From a bacterium (lineage in GTDB: Bacteria; Fidelibacterota; Marinisomatia; Marinisomatales; JAHJCW01), in the NCBI GenBank assembly GCA_018812885.1, contig JAHJCW010000096.1, positions 1 through 15,846 on the forward strand: 15,846 nucleotides of DNA, given 5' to 3'. Position numbers and translations under genes: made by a program. This document shows, one piece after another, positions 6,995 through 14,946 of this stretch. The notes below the pieces were generated by a model, which was not told the origin of the DNA, made no database searches, and saw only the letters and a program-made list of their open reading frames with translations. Within the stretch, counting starts at the first letter, position 1. Every line of letters begins with the position of its first letter.

Positions 6995-7064
6995 ATACAT
7001 AAACGCAGTAATATTAACAATATAGACAAAGGGTGAATTCCTGAGCTGTGTTGCATTATAGAAC

Positions 7065-7083
7065 ACATTATGAGCCGTAATGT
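7065..7083. promoter_or_regulatory. inverted repeat, possible operator
   Basis: ACATTA (7065-7070) and TAATGT (7078-7083) are perfect inverted arms around a 7-base spacer TGAGCCG, in the middle of the divergent region. The size fits a dimeric regulator site, but a 6-base arm in AT-rich DNA can arise by chance. Confidence 0.22.
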
Positions 7084-7289
7084 TACAATAGGATAGATTT
7101 AATATTGTTGAAACCACATTGAGATAATGATAAATACAATTATTTTGTTATATCACTGCAGAATGATAATGTAGAGTATTTGAAATTTATTTATTAGTTT
7201 GACTTATAACATTCTACAAGAGCATTTTTGGCATGTAGTATAAGAAGTGAACTTTTGTATAAATAAATTGTTAATTTCTTTAATATTAT

Positions 7290-7309
7290 TGACAACCTTT
7301 AAGTTGTCA
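7290..7309. promoter_or_regulatory. palindromic operator candidate ahead of the efflux operon
   Basis: TGACAAC and GTTGTCA form perfect 7-base inverted arms around CTTTAA, 37 bases before the first ATG of the efflux operon. The left arm overlaps an exact TTGACA (7289-7294), but no -10 element sits at the right distance. A second reading, TTGTCA (7304-7309), 16 bases, then TATAAA (7326-7331), would give an almost leaderless transcript, so the promoter itself is unresolved. The palindrome suits a TetR- or MarR-type repressor; no such regulator is encoded in this window. Confidence 0.45.
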
Positions 7310-7346
7310 TTGTGTCAAACTAACTTATAAATAGGAAGATCATATC

Positions 7347-8051
7347 ATGTCAATATTAGCAAATGTAATTAACTTGTATACCGCTCCGAGTAAAGTTTTT
7401 GAAACTGTAAAAGACTTTGCTTGGAAAAAGGCCATTGTTCCATTATTAATACTCGCAGTGCTTGGAGTAGTATCTTTTTGGGCAATTCAAGATTTAGTCA
7501 CAGGGGTTCAATATGATGCAGCCATAGAAAGAATTGAAAATAGCTCACGGATTGCTGATGATCAAAAAGAAGAAATAATTGCAAAAATGGAAGAAAAGAT
7601 GGAAGGTGCACAAATTACAAGTTGGGTTGCAAGCATGCTTGGCGGACCTGTTACAGTATTCTTTATGGCGTTAATTGCTCTATTAGTTGGAAATACCATT
7701 ATGGGAGGCGGTGCGAAATATGGACAATTAGTAAATATTACTGCTTGGGCGTATATGATAAACATTCTTGAATCAATTGTGAAAATTCCATTAATGCTGA
7801 ACAAATGGTCATTAGAAGTATATACAGGTTTAGGAGTTTTGGGAATTGGTGAAAAGGGATCGTTTATCAATTCACTACTGGCGAGTATTGATATTTTTGC
7901 AATATGGAGGATCGTATTGATCGCAATTGGTATGGGAATTATCTACAATAAAAAAGCAAGACCATATTTAATAGCTATGCTGGTAACATGGTTGGTATTG
8001 CAATTGATAGGTGCAGGATTTTCAAGTATTATTGGAGGCATAGCAGGGTAA
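7347..8051 (+). CDS. YIP1-family integral membrane protein
   Basis: 234 residues with about five hydrophobic spans (roughly 27-47, 99-118, 128-150, 175-200, 204-230). The N-terminus (INLYTAPSKVFETVK) is the signature opening of bacterial Yip1-domain (PF04893) proteins, and YGQLVNITAWAYMINIL (125-141) follows as in that family. A charged loop (55-88, IERIENSSRIADDQKEEI and onward) separates the first two spans. An AGGA at 7333-7336 precedes the ATG. The channel gene begins 4 bases after its stop, so it heads the efflux operon. The biochemical role of bacterial Yip1 proteins is unknown to me; from position it may help assemble or regulate the transporter. Confidence 0.8.
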   Translation: MSILANVINLYTAPSKVFETVKDFAWKKAIVPLLILAVLGVVSFWAIQDLVTGVQYDAAIERIENSSRIADDQKEEIIAKMEEKMEGAQITSWVASMLGGPVTVFFMALIALLVGNTIMGGGAKYGQLVNITAWAYMINILESIVKIPLMLNKWSLEVYTGLGVLGIGEKGSFINSLLASIDIFAIWRIVLIAIGMGIIYNKKARPYLIAMLVTWLVLQLIGAGFSSIIGGIAG

Positions 8052-8055
8052 ATAT

Positions 8056-9351
8056 ATGATAAGAATTAGAATAACGATTGTTGGAATATTAATAATATTT
8101 TCATATACAATATCGGCACAGGAATTATCGATTAACGATTGTGTAAATATTGCGATTGATAATAAAGAAACTGTTCAATCTGCTCAGCTTGATCTACAGT
8201 CGGCGAAAGTCGGAAAGATTGGAGTGTTTAGCAATATTTTACCATCGATAAGTTTATCCGGTGGACGCAGTGAAACAAGCTATGCTCAAAATGATTTATT
8301 CCCCGCTCAGACTTCCTGGTCAGCTGGGATAACCGGTGCACAAAATATATTTGATGGTGGTGGTTGGTGGAATCGCATTGCGCAAGCAAATAATAATTAT
8401 CGGTTTGCCGCACAGATGGAAAGGCAAATAATAACAAATGTGATAGCTGAAGTTCATCGTACTTATTTCCAATTATTGAAGAACCAACAATTGGTGGAAG
8501 TCGCTAAACAGAGTTTAGAATTAGCTGAACAGCAAGTTGAATTGGCTCAGAAAAAATATGATCTCGGCGCCGCCAAGAAAACCGATCTACTTAAATCTGA
8601 AGTGGCGCGCGGTAAAGCACGATCCGCACTAATAACCCAACAAGCGTTTTTATACGTTGCAGTATCTGAACTTCGAAATGCCCTGGGAATGATTGGCGAT
8701 AACAGTGAATTGAAAGTTAAAGATGAGGTATTGCCATTACAATCCGTTCCCGAATTTAACGAAGCGATTGAAATCCTGAAAAATAACAATCCCGGAATAT
8801 TAGCTTCCGAGACTCAACTAACCGACGCTAAACTTCGAAAGAAACTAACTTTAGCATCAAGGTTACCTTCGTTGAGTGCTTCTTTGTCCTACCAAGCGTT
8901 TGATAAGGAATTAAACGGACTGACTGACGCATTTAAAAACGAATGGATGATGACAAGCGGTTTGAATTTATCATTTCCAATATTTCGTGGAATGGCGCTT
9001 TCAACGCAATCGCAGCAGGCAAAGCTCGCGGTGCAAAAACAAGAAAATAACATGACCACTATTAAAAATGATGCCATTGTCAGATTGGAGAGCTTACTGG
9101 GAATTGTTAGCGACTATTTTAAGATAATACCGATTAACGAAGAAATATTAACATCGGCGGAAGAGGATTTAAGACTTGTAAGTGAACGTTATAGATTGGG
9201 CTCCGCATCGATATTGGAATTATTGGATGCACAAGTTTCCGTAACTCGGGCACGCGTGGATTTGGTATCATCAAAATACGATGCTAGAATTCAAGAAGCT
9301 TATCTTAAAGCGCAGTTGGGAATTTTAGATAAAGATTTTGATAAAAATTAG
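8056..9351 (+). CDS. TolC-like outer-membrane efflux channel protein
   Basis: 431 residues, the usual length of the outer membrane efflux protein family (PF02321). Signal peptide 1-21 ending SAQ, then LSINDCVNIAIDNKETVQSAQ, the hallmark first helix of the family. The two-fold repeat is visible: YFQLLKNQQLVEVA...VELAQKKYDLGAAKKTDLLKSEVARGKAR (137-189) is mirrored by DLRLVSERYRLGSASILELLDAQVSVTRAR (371-400), each half preceded by a strand pair (LPSISLSGG, 62-70; LPSLSASLSYQ, 270-280). It would form the trimeric tunnel across the outer membrane and periplasm that docks with the adaptor encoded next. An RBS-like AGCAGGG lies at 8042-8048, inside the end of the YIP1 gene. Confidence 0.93.
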   Translation: MIRIRITIVGILIIFSYTISAQELSINDCVNIAIDNKETVQSAQLDLQSAKVGKIGVFSNILPSISLSGGRSETSYAQNDLFPAQTSWSAGITGAQNIFDGGGWWNRIAQANNNYRFAAQMERQIITNVIAEVHRTYFQLLKNQQLVEVAKQSLELAEQQVELAQKKYDLGAAKKTDLLKSEVARGKARSALITQQAFLYVAVSELRNALGMIGDNSELKVKDEVLPLQSVPEFNEAIEILKNNNPGILASETQLTDAKLRKKLTLASRLPSLSASLSYQAFDKELNGLTDAFKNEWMMTSGLNLSFPIFRGMALSTQSQQAKLAVQKQENNMTTIKNDAIVRLESLLGIVSDYFKIIPINEEILTSAEEDLRLVSERYRLGSASILELLDAQVSVTRARVDLVSSKYDARIQEAYLKAQLGILDKDFDKN

Positions 9352-9357
9352 AATTAA

Positions 9358-9448
9358 CAACGAAATAAATGAATAGTACAAAAAAATTTAAAACCTGAAG
9401 TAGTAATTGTATTTATTGAATATTTCGTTTAATTCGATTTATTCGTTG
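9358..9448. repeat. imperfect inverted repeat between channel and adaptor genes
   Basis: Bases 9358-9374 and 9432-9448 are inverted copies matching at 13 of 17 positions (outer arms CAACG and CGTTG), spanning most of the 117-base gap, the only sizeable gap inside the efflux operon. It could be a processing hairpin or simply AT-rich coincidence. No T-tract follows, so it is not an intrinsic terminator. Confidence 0.3.
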
Positions 9449-9457
9449 TGAAAAAAT

Positions 9458-9462
9458 AGGAG
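9458..9462 (+). promoter_or_regulatory. ribosome-binding site deciding the TTG start of the adaptor
   Basis: AGGAG ends six bases before the TTG at 9469. No ATG lies nearby in frame before the membrane anchor, so this site fixes a TTG start for the adaptor gene. Confidence 0.75.
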
Positions 9463-9468
9463 TTAGTT

Positions 9469-10809
9469 TTGGCTAAAAAGAAAAAAAATAAAAAGAAATT
9501 ATGGATAATCATTGGAGTTGTCGCAGTCATTATTATTTTGGTTGTTGGGAATCTGTTAAAATCGGATACTAGTGCATTTATAGTAGAAACTGAAAAGGTA
9601 AAAAGACAGACCATTGTACACAAGGTAAATGGGAGCGGTGTGATTCAACCGGAAGTTGAAGTAAAGATCAGTGCAACAATATCCGCCTGGATTACTGATA
9701 TAACGGTGGAAGAGGGAGACTATGTCACGAAAGGTCAACATTTGATTTCATTGGATGAAAAACAGGTTAGAGCTTCTTATAATCAAGCTCGTTCTTCTGT
9801 AAAATCCGCACGTGCAAGCTTATTGCAAATAAAAGCACAAAAAGATCGTACGGAATCACTTTTTGCAAATGACCTAATTTCTCAACAAGAATTAGAATCA
9901 ATCACTGCCCAACACCAGCTTGCCGAGAGTCAACTTGAACAAGCTCTTGCTGGATTATCTTCTCAAGAGGATCAACTTTCAAAAACTCGGATTGTTGCTC
10001 CACAATCCGGTACGGTTGCAAAAATTACCAAAGAAGTTGGTGAAATGGCTTTGGGTTCAATGTTTCAAGCTGATGTATTGATGATCGTGGCCGATCTCTC
10101 CAAGATGGAAGTGGTTGTGGATGTTAACGAGAACGATGTTGTCTCCGTCGCCGTAGGCGATACCGCAGAAATTGAAATTGATGCTTTTCAAGATACTTCA
10201 TTTACGGGCATTGTAAGTGAGATCGCACATATTGCAGAAACTCAATCGCTTGGTACACAAGAACAAGTAACGAATTTTGAAGTGAAAGTTCGGATGATAG
10301 ATGTCCCAGAAAATATACGACCCGGTATGAGCGCCACTGCTGATATTGTTACTGACGTTAAGGAAAATGCATTGTCAATTCCTATTCAAAGTCTAACAGT
10401 AAGACAAGAAGGCTGGCAAGAAGAAGCCGCCAATATCAAACATGGTCGCACTAAAAAATCCGATAAAACAACTGAAATTGACAATGCAGATAATGGTGAA
10501 CAGAAAAAGAAAGAAATGGTTGAAGTCGTATTTGTTGTAGGAGATGCCGAAGAGTCTGATGCTAATAATGATGGAAAAAAACAACATAAAGGACCACCAA
10601 GTAAGAAGAATCAAAAATATTCATTAATCAGACCCATAAAGGTTGGCATTTCTTCCGAAAATCATTATGAAATATTAGAAGGACTGGAAGAAGGAGAACT
10701 AATAGTTACCGGCAGTTATAAAGCAATCAGTCGTGATCTAAAACATATGTCGGAAATTGAGGTTGAAGGAAGTTCAAATAAAAAGAAAGATAAAAAAGAG
10801 GATAAATAA
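9469..10809 (+). CDS. HlyD/MacA-type periplasmic adaptor (membrane fusion protein)
   Basis: 446 residues. A lysine-rich cytosolic start (KKKKNKKK) and one transmembrane anchor (11-29) are followed by the split biotinyl-lipoyl domain (about 57-97, GSGVIQPEVEVKISATISAW... and 170-210, TRIVAPQSGTVAKI). Between the halves lies a helical hairpin (98-168). A beta-barrel domain (about 213-295, ending NIRPGMSATADI) and a membrane-proximal domain ending in YEILEGLEEGELIVTGSYKAI (400-420) complete the fold. The protein bridges the inner-membrane ABC permeases and the TolC-like channel. Unusual is a highly charged insertion at about 313-387 (KKSDK, EQKKKE, ESDANNDGKKQHKGPPSKK) splitting the membrane-proximal domain, plus a basic/acidic tail. 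The TTG start is supported by the AGGAG upstream. The ATPase gene starts 4 bases after the stop. Confidence 0.92.
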   Translation: MAKKKKNKKKLWIIIGVVAVIIILVVGNLLKSDTSAFIVETEKVKRQTIVHKVNGSGVIQPEVEVKISATISAWITDITVEEGDYVTKGQHLISLDEKQVRASYNQARSSVKSARASLLQIKAQKDRTESLFANDLISQQELESITAQHQLAESQLEQALAGLSSQEDQLSKTRIVAPQSGTVAKITKEVGEMALGSMFQADVLMIVADLSKMEVVVDVNENDVVSVAVGDTAEIEIDAFQDTSFTGIVSEIAHIAETQSLGTQEQVTNFEVKVRMIDVPENIRPGMSATADIVTDVKENALSIPIQSLTVRQEGWQEEAANIKHGRTKKSDKTTEIDNADNGEQKKKEMVEVVFVVGDAEESDANNDGKKQHKGPPSKKNQKYSLIRPIKVGISSENHYEILEGLEEGELIVTGSYKAISRDLKHMSEIEVEGSSNKKKDKKEDK

Positions 10810-10813
10810 ATAA

Positions 10814-11530
10814 ATGTCCTCAGCAGAAAAAAATGGCGAGATGATTGTTCTTCACGCGGTTAAAAAAATCTACAATTTGGGCGCTGAAGATGTGCATGCA
10901 CTAGATGGTGTTGATCTTAATATTAAAAGGAACGAATATATTTCGATCATGGGACCCTCGGGTTTAGGGAAATCAACATTAGTGAATGTAATTGGTTGTC
11001 TGGATACTCCATCGGAAGGTACCTATATATTTGAAAACGAACTGGTTCACGAAATGGATGATAACCAATTAGCATCAATTAGAAATCGAAAAATCGGATT
11101 TGTGTTTCAGACTTTTAACTTATTATCAAAATTGACGGCTTTGCGCAATGTTGAACTTCCTCTTATCTATGCTAATGTTCCTCGTGAAGAACGTATGGAG
11201 TACGCGGAAACTGCTCTGGGAAAAGTTGGATTAACGGATAGAATGAAGCATAAGCCGAATGAAATGTCAGGCGGACAGCGACAAAGAGTAGCAATCGCTA
11301 GAGCGCTAGTAACAAATCCATCAATCATCTTGGCTGATGAGCCGACAGGTAATTTAGATAGTAAGAGTGGTGAAGAAATTATGAGTATTTTTGATAGTCT
11401 GCATGAATCAGGAAACACAATTATATTGGTCACACATGAGCGTTATATTGCTGAACATGCCAACCGCACAATCCATCTTTTAGATGGTAAAATTCGTACG
11501 GATGAATTGAATCATGTAAAGAATAAATAA
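10814..11530 (+). CDS. MacB/LolD-type ABC transporter ATPase
   Basis: 238 residues, a stand-alone nucleotide-binding domain. Walker A GPSGLGKST at 47-55, Q-loop Gln99 (FVFQT), ABC signature MSGGQRQR at 151-158, Walker B IILADEP at 171-177 with Glu176, D-loop NLDS, and H-loop His208 (LVTHE). All catalytic elements are intact. The only oddity is Leu for the common Ser in the Walker A (SGLGKS), at a variable position. The group is the MacB/LolD/FtsE-like mechanotransmission family, which powers periplasmic efflux or lipoprotein release with FtsX-type permeases. Here the two following permease genes are the obvious partners, and the adaptor and channel genes argue for tripartite efflux or secretion. 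The substrate is not predictable. Confidence 0.95.
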   Translation: MSSAEKNGEMIVLHAVKKIYNLGAEDVHALDGVDLNIKRNEYISIMGPSGLGKSTLVNVIGCLDTPSEGTYIFENELVHEMDDNQLASIRNRKIGFVFQTFNLLSKLTALRNVELPLIYANVPREERMEYAETALGKVGLTDRMKHKPNEMSGGQRQRVAIARALVTNPSIILADEPTGNLDSKSGEEIMSIFDSLHESGNTIILVTHERYIAEHANRTIHLLDGKIRTDELNHVKNK

Positions 11531-11537
11531 TATTAGT

Positions 11538-12752
11538 ATGTTTCAATTATTCTTCGAAAATATTCGCATTGCAATCAATGCCATCTTATCTAGCAAAATG
11601 CGTTCTTTCCTCACAGCGCTGGGAATAATAATAGGTGTTTTAGCCGTGACTTTGATGGGCACATTAATTTCAGGATTAGACAAATCTTTTGAGAAAAGTA
11701 TGTCGATGTTAGGGAAAGACGTATTTCAAATATCCAAATTTGAATGGTTTGGAAATCAAGATTATTGGGAATTGAGAAATCGCCCGGACATGAAACCTGA
11801 GTATGCTGAAAAATTAGTAGAACAAGGCAAATATGTTATAGCTGCTTCGTCACAGAGTTATAGAATGTCTGATATGTCAAAAGGTGAAAAGAGTATTACG
11901 GGAGTATCAATTATTGGAACTACAACAGATTATATGCAGACATCAAATACTACAATTGAGGAAGGACGATTTCTTACGAATGGAGAAAATAACTCCGGTT
12001 CAAGAGTTGCTGTTATTGGGTACGATGTAGCTGAAGAACTATTTGAAAATTCAGATCCAATTGGCGAGAACGTTAAAATTGGACCATATAAATTTAGAGT
12101 TGTCGGTCTCATTGAAAAGCAGGGAAAATTCTTAGGTTTACAGAGTATGGACAATCAAGCAATAATCCCCCTTGGTACTTTTCAACGATTATTTTCCCGT
12201 CGTGGATTTTTTCAGTTATCTGTAAAAGTTGATAAGAATTACATGGAAGATGCTGAGTATGAAGTTCGATCAATAATGAGAAGAATAAGAGGATTAAGAC
12301 CTGAAGAACCGGATAATTTTGCCATCAATAAGCAAGAGGCATTCGAAACAACCTATAAAAGTATTAAACTAGCTATTGGCGGTACTGGGATTTTTATTAC
12401 AGTTTTATCTTTAATTGTTGGTGGAATTGGGATTATGAATATAATGTTTGTTTCGGTTAAAGAAAGAACAAGAGAAATTGGAATTCGTAAAGCTATTGGC
12501 GCTACCCGTAATGTGATCCTTAGTCAATTTCTGATTGAGGCAGTATTAATTTGTTTGATGGGAGGGCTGACTGGTCTCGGATTGGCATATGCTTTAAGCT
12601 TTGTCATAAATCAATTTCTACCTTCAACTATGCCAGTTTCACTAGCGATTTTGGCAGTTATTATTAGTCTTGTTGTTGGTATTATGTCGGGTTTAGTGCC
12701 TTCGTACCGAGCTGCAAAATTAGATCCAATTGAGGCACTTAGCTATGACTAG
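11538..12752 (+). CDS. MacB/FtsX-type ABC transporter permease, first copy
   Basis: 404 residues. One N-terminal transmembrane helix (24-46, FLTALGIIIGVLAVTLMGT) is followed by a large periplasmic MacB_PCD domain (about 50-270). Three C-terminal helices (about 278-303, 330-356, 366-389) carry the FtsX signature: MNIMFVSVKERTREIGIRKA, GATRNVILSQFLIEA, then PSYRAAKLDPIEAL at the end. There is no fused ATPase domain, unlike E. coli MacB. It lies 7 bases after the ATPase gene, and its last codons (ATGACTAG) overlap the start of the second permease. Confidence 0.94.
   Translation: MFQLFFENIRIAINAILSSKMRSFLTALGIIIGVLAVTLMGTLISGLDKSFEKSMSMLGKDVFQISKFEWFGNQDYWELRNRPDMKPEYAEKLVEQGKYVIAASSQSYRMSDMSKGEKSITGVSIIGTTTDYMQTSNTTIEEGRFLTNGENNSGSRVAVIGYDVAEELFENSDPIGENVKIGPYKFRVVGLIEKQGKFLGLQSMDNQAIIPLGTFQRLFSRRGFFQLSVKVDKNYMEDAEYEVRSIMRRIRGLRPEEPDNFAINKQEAFETTYKSIKLAIGGTGIFITVLSLIVGGIGIMNIMFVSVKERTREIGIRKAIGATRNVILSQFLIEAVLICLMGGLTGLGLAYALSFVINQFLPSTMPVSLAILAVIISLVVGIMSGLVPSYRAAKLDPIEALSYD
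12732..12735 (+). promoter_or_regulatory. ribosome-binding site deciding the second permease start
   Basis: GAGG nine bases before the ATG at 12745, inside the end of the first permease gene. It supports that ATG over the in-frame TTG at 12730, which overlaps this same site. Confidence 0.55.
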
Positions 12753-13998
12753 GACAAAACGCAGTCACTTAAAAAATACTCTTAAAGAAAGTTTTCGTAT
12801 GGCAGTTGATGCATTAAAAGCCAATAAGCTTCGTTCAATTTTAACATTATTAGGAATCGCTATAGGCGTATTTTCCGTAATCGGCGTTATGACTGCAATT
12901 CGTACGCTAGAATCATCTATAAATGAAGGACTTAATATTTTTGGGACCAATACTTTTCTTATTCAAAAGTATCCTGTTATTCAAATGGGACATAGGGATG
13001 CAAAATATCAAAACAGAAAAAATATAACTTATGACCAATTTATTGATTTAAGAGATAGAGCAAAACTACCGACATTGGTTACCGTAGCAGAAGGAACGGG
13101 TGGCATTTCAATTAAATACAAAGATGAGCAAACAAAAGGTGTTATGGTTGTCGGTGGTTCAGTCGGCGCATTGCGAGCCTATAATAATATCGTTGCTGAT
13201 GGTAGAGATATTAATCAACAAGATATCGATAATTATAGAAAAGTTACAGTTATTGGGATGGATGCAGTTGATCAATTATTTCCTTTTGACGATCCACTTG
13301 GAAAAGTTATAAAAATAGGTGGTATTGGATATACCGTTATTGGAGTATTGGAACGAATGGGGGAATTATTTGGGCAGAGCCAAGACAATCTAGTTACCAT
13401 TCCTATTACAAACTACTTGGAAAGTTTTGATGACAGATATACGTCATTGCAAATAACTATTGAGGCAGCATCTGCAGAATTATATGATAAAACCATGGAT
13501 GAAGCAATAGGAGTTTTACGTGCCATTAGAAAGGTAGAACCCGGGGCAGAGAATGATTTTGAAGTTTCATCTAACGCAGAGTTGATAGAAACTTTTAGTG
13601 GTTTTACATCTGGTGTAAAATTGTTTGCATTTGCGGTTAGTGTGATTGCCTTGGTGGTGGCGGGTATCGGCATCATGAATATTATGTTAGTTTCAGTTAC
13701 TGAACGAATTAAGGAAATAGGTATCCGCAAAGCGATTGGGGCAACGCGTCGTGATATTCTTACACAATTTTTATCAGAAGCGGTTTTCTTAAGTGAATTC
13801 GGTGGAATTGCAGGCGTGATATTGGGAATTGCAGGCGGTAATCTTGTTGCAATGTTTCTGCATGTACCCGCTCAAATTCCTATATATTGGGCAATAATTG
13901 GATTAGTAGTATGTTCAGTAATTGGTATCGGATTTGGTATTTATCCTGCCTATAAAGCAGCCAAGCTTGATCCAATTGATGCATTGCATTACGAATAG
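12745..13998 (+). CDS. MacB/FtsX-type ABC transporter permease, second copy
   Basis: 417 residues from the ATG at 12745, which overlaps the first permease stop by 8 bases (ATGACTAG); a TTG at 12730 would add five residues. Same architecture as the first copy: helix 31-52, periplasmic domain about 53-285, helices about 290-314, 347-371 and 380-402. FtsX motifs are MNIMLVSVTERIKEIGIRKA, GATRRDILTQFLSEA and the terminal YPAYKAAKLDPIDAL. The core motifs match the first copy closely, but the periplasmic domains have diverged, so this looks like an old duplication giving a heterodimeric permease around one ATPase. It is the last gene of the efflux operon; only 4 bases separate its stop from the stop of the convergent gene, and I see no terminator between them. 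Confidence 0.94.
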   Translation: MTRTKRSHLKNTLKESFRMAVDALKANKLRSILTLLGIAIGVFSVIGVMTAIRTLESSINEGLNIFGTNTFLIQKYPVIQMGHRDAKYQNRKNITYDQFIDLRDRAKLPTLVTVAEGTGGISIKYKDEQTKGVMVVGGSVGALRAYNNIVADGRDINQQDIDNYRKVTVIGMDAVDQLFPFDDPLGKVIKIGGIGYTVIGVLERMGELFGQSQDNLVTIPITNYLESFDDRYTSLQITIEAASAELYDKTMDEAIGVLRAIRKVEPGAENDFEVSSNAELIETFSGFTSGVKLFAFAVSVIALVVAGIGIMNIMLVSVTERIKEIGIRKAIGATRRDILTQFLSEAVFLSEFGGIAGVILGIAGGNLVAMFLHVPAQIPIYWAIIGLVVCSVIGIGFGIYPAYKAAKLDPIDALHYE

Positions 13999-14002
13999 AT
14001 AT

Positions 14003-14944
14003 TTAGTCGAGAAATTGTTGTAAAGAAAAAGTATAGCTTTCTTGAATTGCTACATTATTTTTTAGAAAATTCATAACGTGCTGTCCGCAATTGCTGCCAA
14101 TTTCATTTTCAGTTAGATCACCAATACTGACTATAACTTCGTATCCGGTACTTCTTAAGTTGTCAATTATTTGATATTGTTTGGATGGCTTATATATAAA
14201 CGAATCTAATTTGTTCTGTAAAGCCTTGTAAGTAGGATTTACGGGAGTTATTTTGATTAAAAAATCATCAGGATTGAAATATTGTAGTAACACATTGGAC
14301 TCTACAATTGAGTCACTTGAAAGTGCGAAATTAAGCGTGATTTTTTGTCTATCCCCTTGGTGGAATTTTTCACCAAATTTCGCCATTTTTTCAAAACTCC
14401 ACTTTTTAACTGGTATTAGCCAATCTCTTTGATTCAAATCGGTACTGTGAATTGAAAACTGGAACTGAAATTTGTTTTTATAATATTTATTCTTAATCAA
14501 TAGGAGTTCCTCAAAAAATTCATCAGTTCCATTAGGAGCAATTGTTGACAAAGATGGATAAAATCCGGGCGCATTATAACGATTAGGAATTTCCTTTAAA
14601 ACATCAAGTACAGCAGGGTTAAGTGTTGGTTCTCCCATTCGAGAGAACTGAATTTTGAATTTCTTTGAAGGAACAGTTTCCCCGCCAAAACGGTTTTTAA
14701 TTAAATAATCAATTTGAAATAACAGCTCATCTTTAGTTGGCTTGCCATTATAATAGCTGCCGGCATCGCAAAAACGGCACTTAATTGGACAACCATATAG
14801 AGTAGAAATGATTAAAACCCATTTCTCGTTTATGGTAAAAGGTGGCGGAAGTGATTCCACAAATTCGAGCAATTTACCGTTGTCTGATTGAGCAACATAT
14901 ACAGTTGCTAATTCATCATTTCCGGTTTTTGCAATTACTTTCAT
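14003..14944 (-). CDS. RlmN/Cfr-like radical SAM protein, short and atypical
   Basis: 313 residues. The cluster motif GCPIKCRFCDAG (Cys52, Cys56, Cys59) binds a 4Fe-4S cluster and S-adenosylmethionine. Further matches to RlmN/Cfr are QFSRMGEPTLNP (99-110), SLSTIAPNG (131-139), FSIHSTDLNQRDWLIPV (163-179), ITPVNPTY (232-239) and a late SNCGQ with Cys286, equivalent to the methyl-carrying cysteine of RlmN. Differences matter. The protein is shorter than RlmN (about 350-390), lacking most of the N-terminal RNA-binding domain, and position -7 before Cys52 is Ile45, where RlmN has its second catalytic cysteine (Cys118 in E. coli). It may therefore not be a standard A2503 rRNA methylase. Its ATG lies two bases after the stop of the flavoprotein gene, so the two are co-transcribed. 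Confidence 0.82.
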   Translation of the reverse strand: MKVIAKTGNDELATVYVAQSDNGKLLEFVESLPPPFTINEKWVLIISTLYGCPIKCRFCDAGSYYNGKPTKDELLFQIDYLIKNRFGGETVPSKKFKIQFSRMGEPTLNPAVLDVLKEIPNRYNAPGFYPSLSTIAPNGTDEFFEELLLIKNKYYKNKFQFQFSIHSTDLNQRDWLIPVKKWSFEKMAKFGEKFHQGDRQKITLNFALSSDSIVESNVLLQYFNPDDFLIKITPVNPTYKALQNKLDSFIYKPSKQYQIIDNLRSTGYEVIVSIGDLTENEIGSNCGQHVMNFLKNNVAIQESYTFSLQQFLD

Positions 14945-14946
14945 TA

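Larger units (their letters stand above)
6904..7346. other. divergent intergenic region
   Basis: 443 bases between the divergently transcribed subunit A gene and the efflux operon. No ORF of note and no RNA gene was recognised. It contains the subunit A promoter at its left side and two inverted repeats (7065-7083 and 7290-7309). The rest is AT-rich and unremarkable. Confidence 0.6.

Noticed and set aside
9352..9468. Internal promoter or terminator in the gap before the adaptor gene
   Set aside because: TTGTAT followed by TAATTC is a weak match, and the inverted repeat has no T tract; neither is strong enough to call.
13100..13312. Alternative-frame ORF inside the second permease
   Set aside because: The sense frame encodes a conserved MacB periplasmic domain; the alternative has no signal or family.
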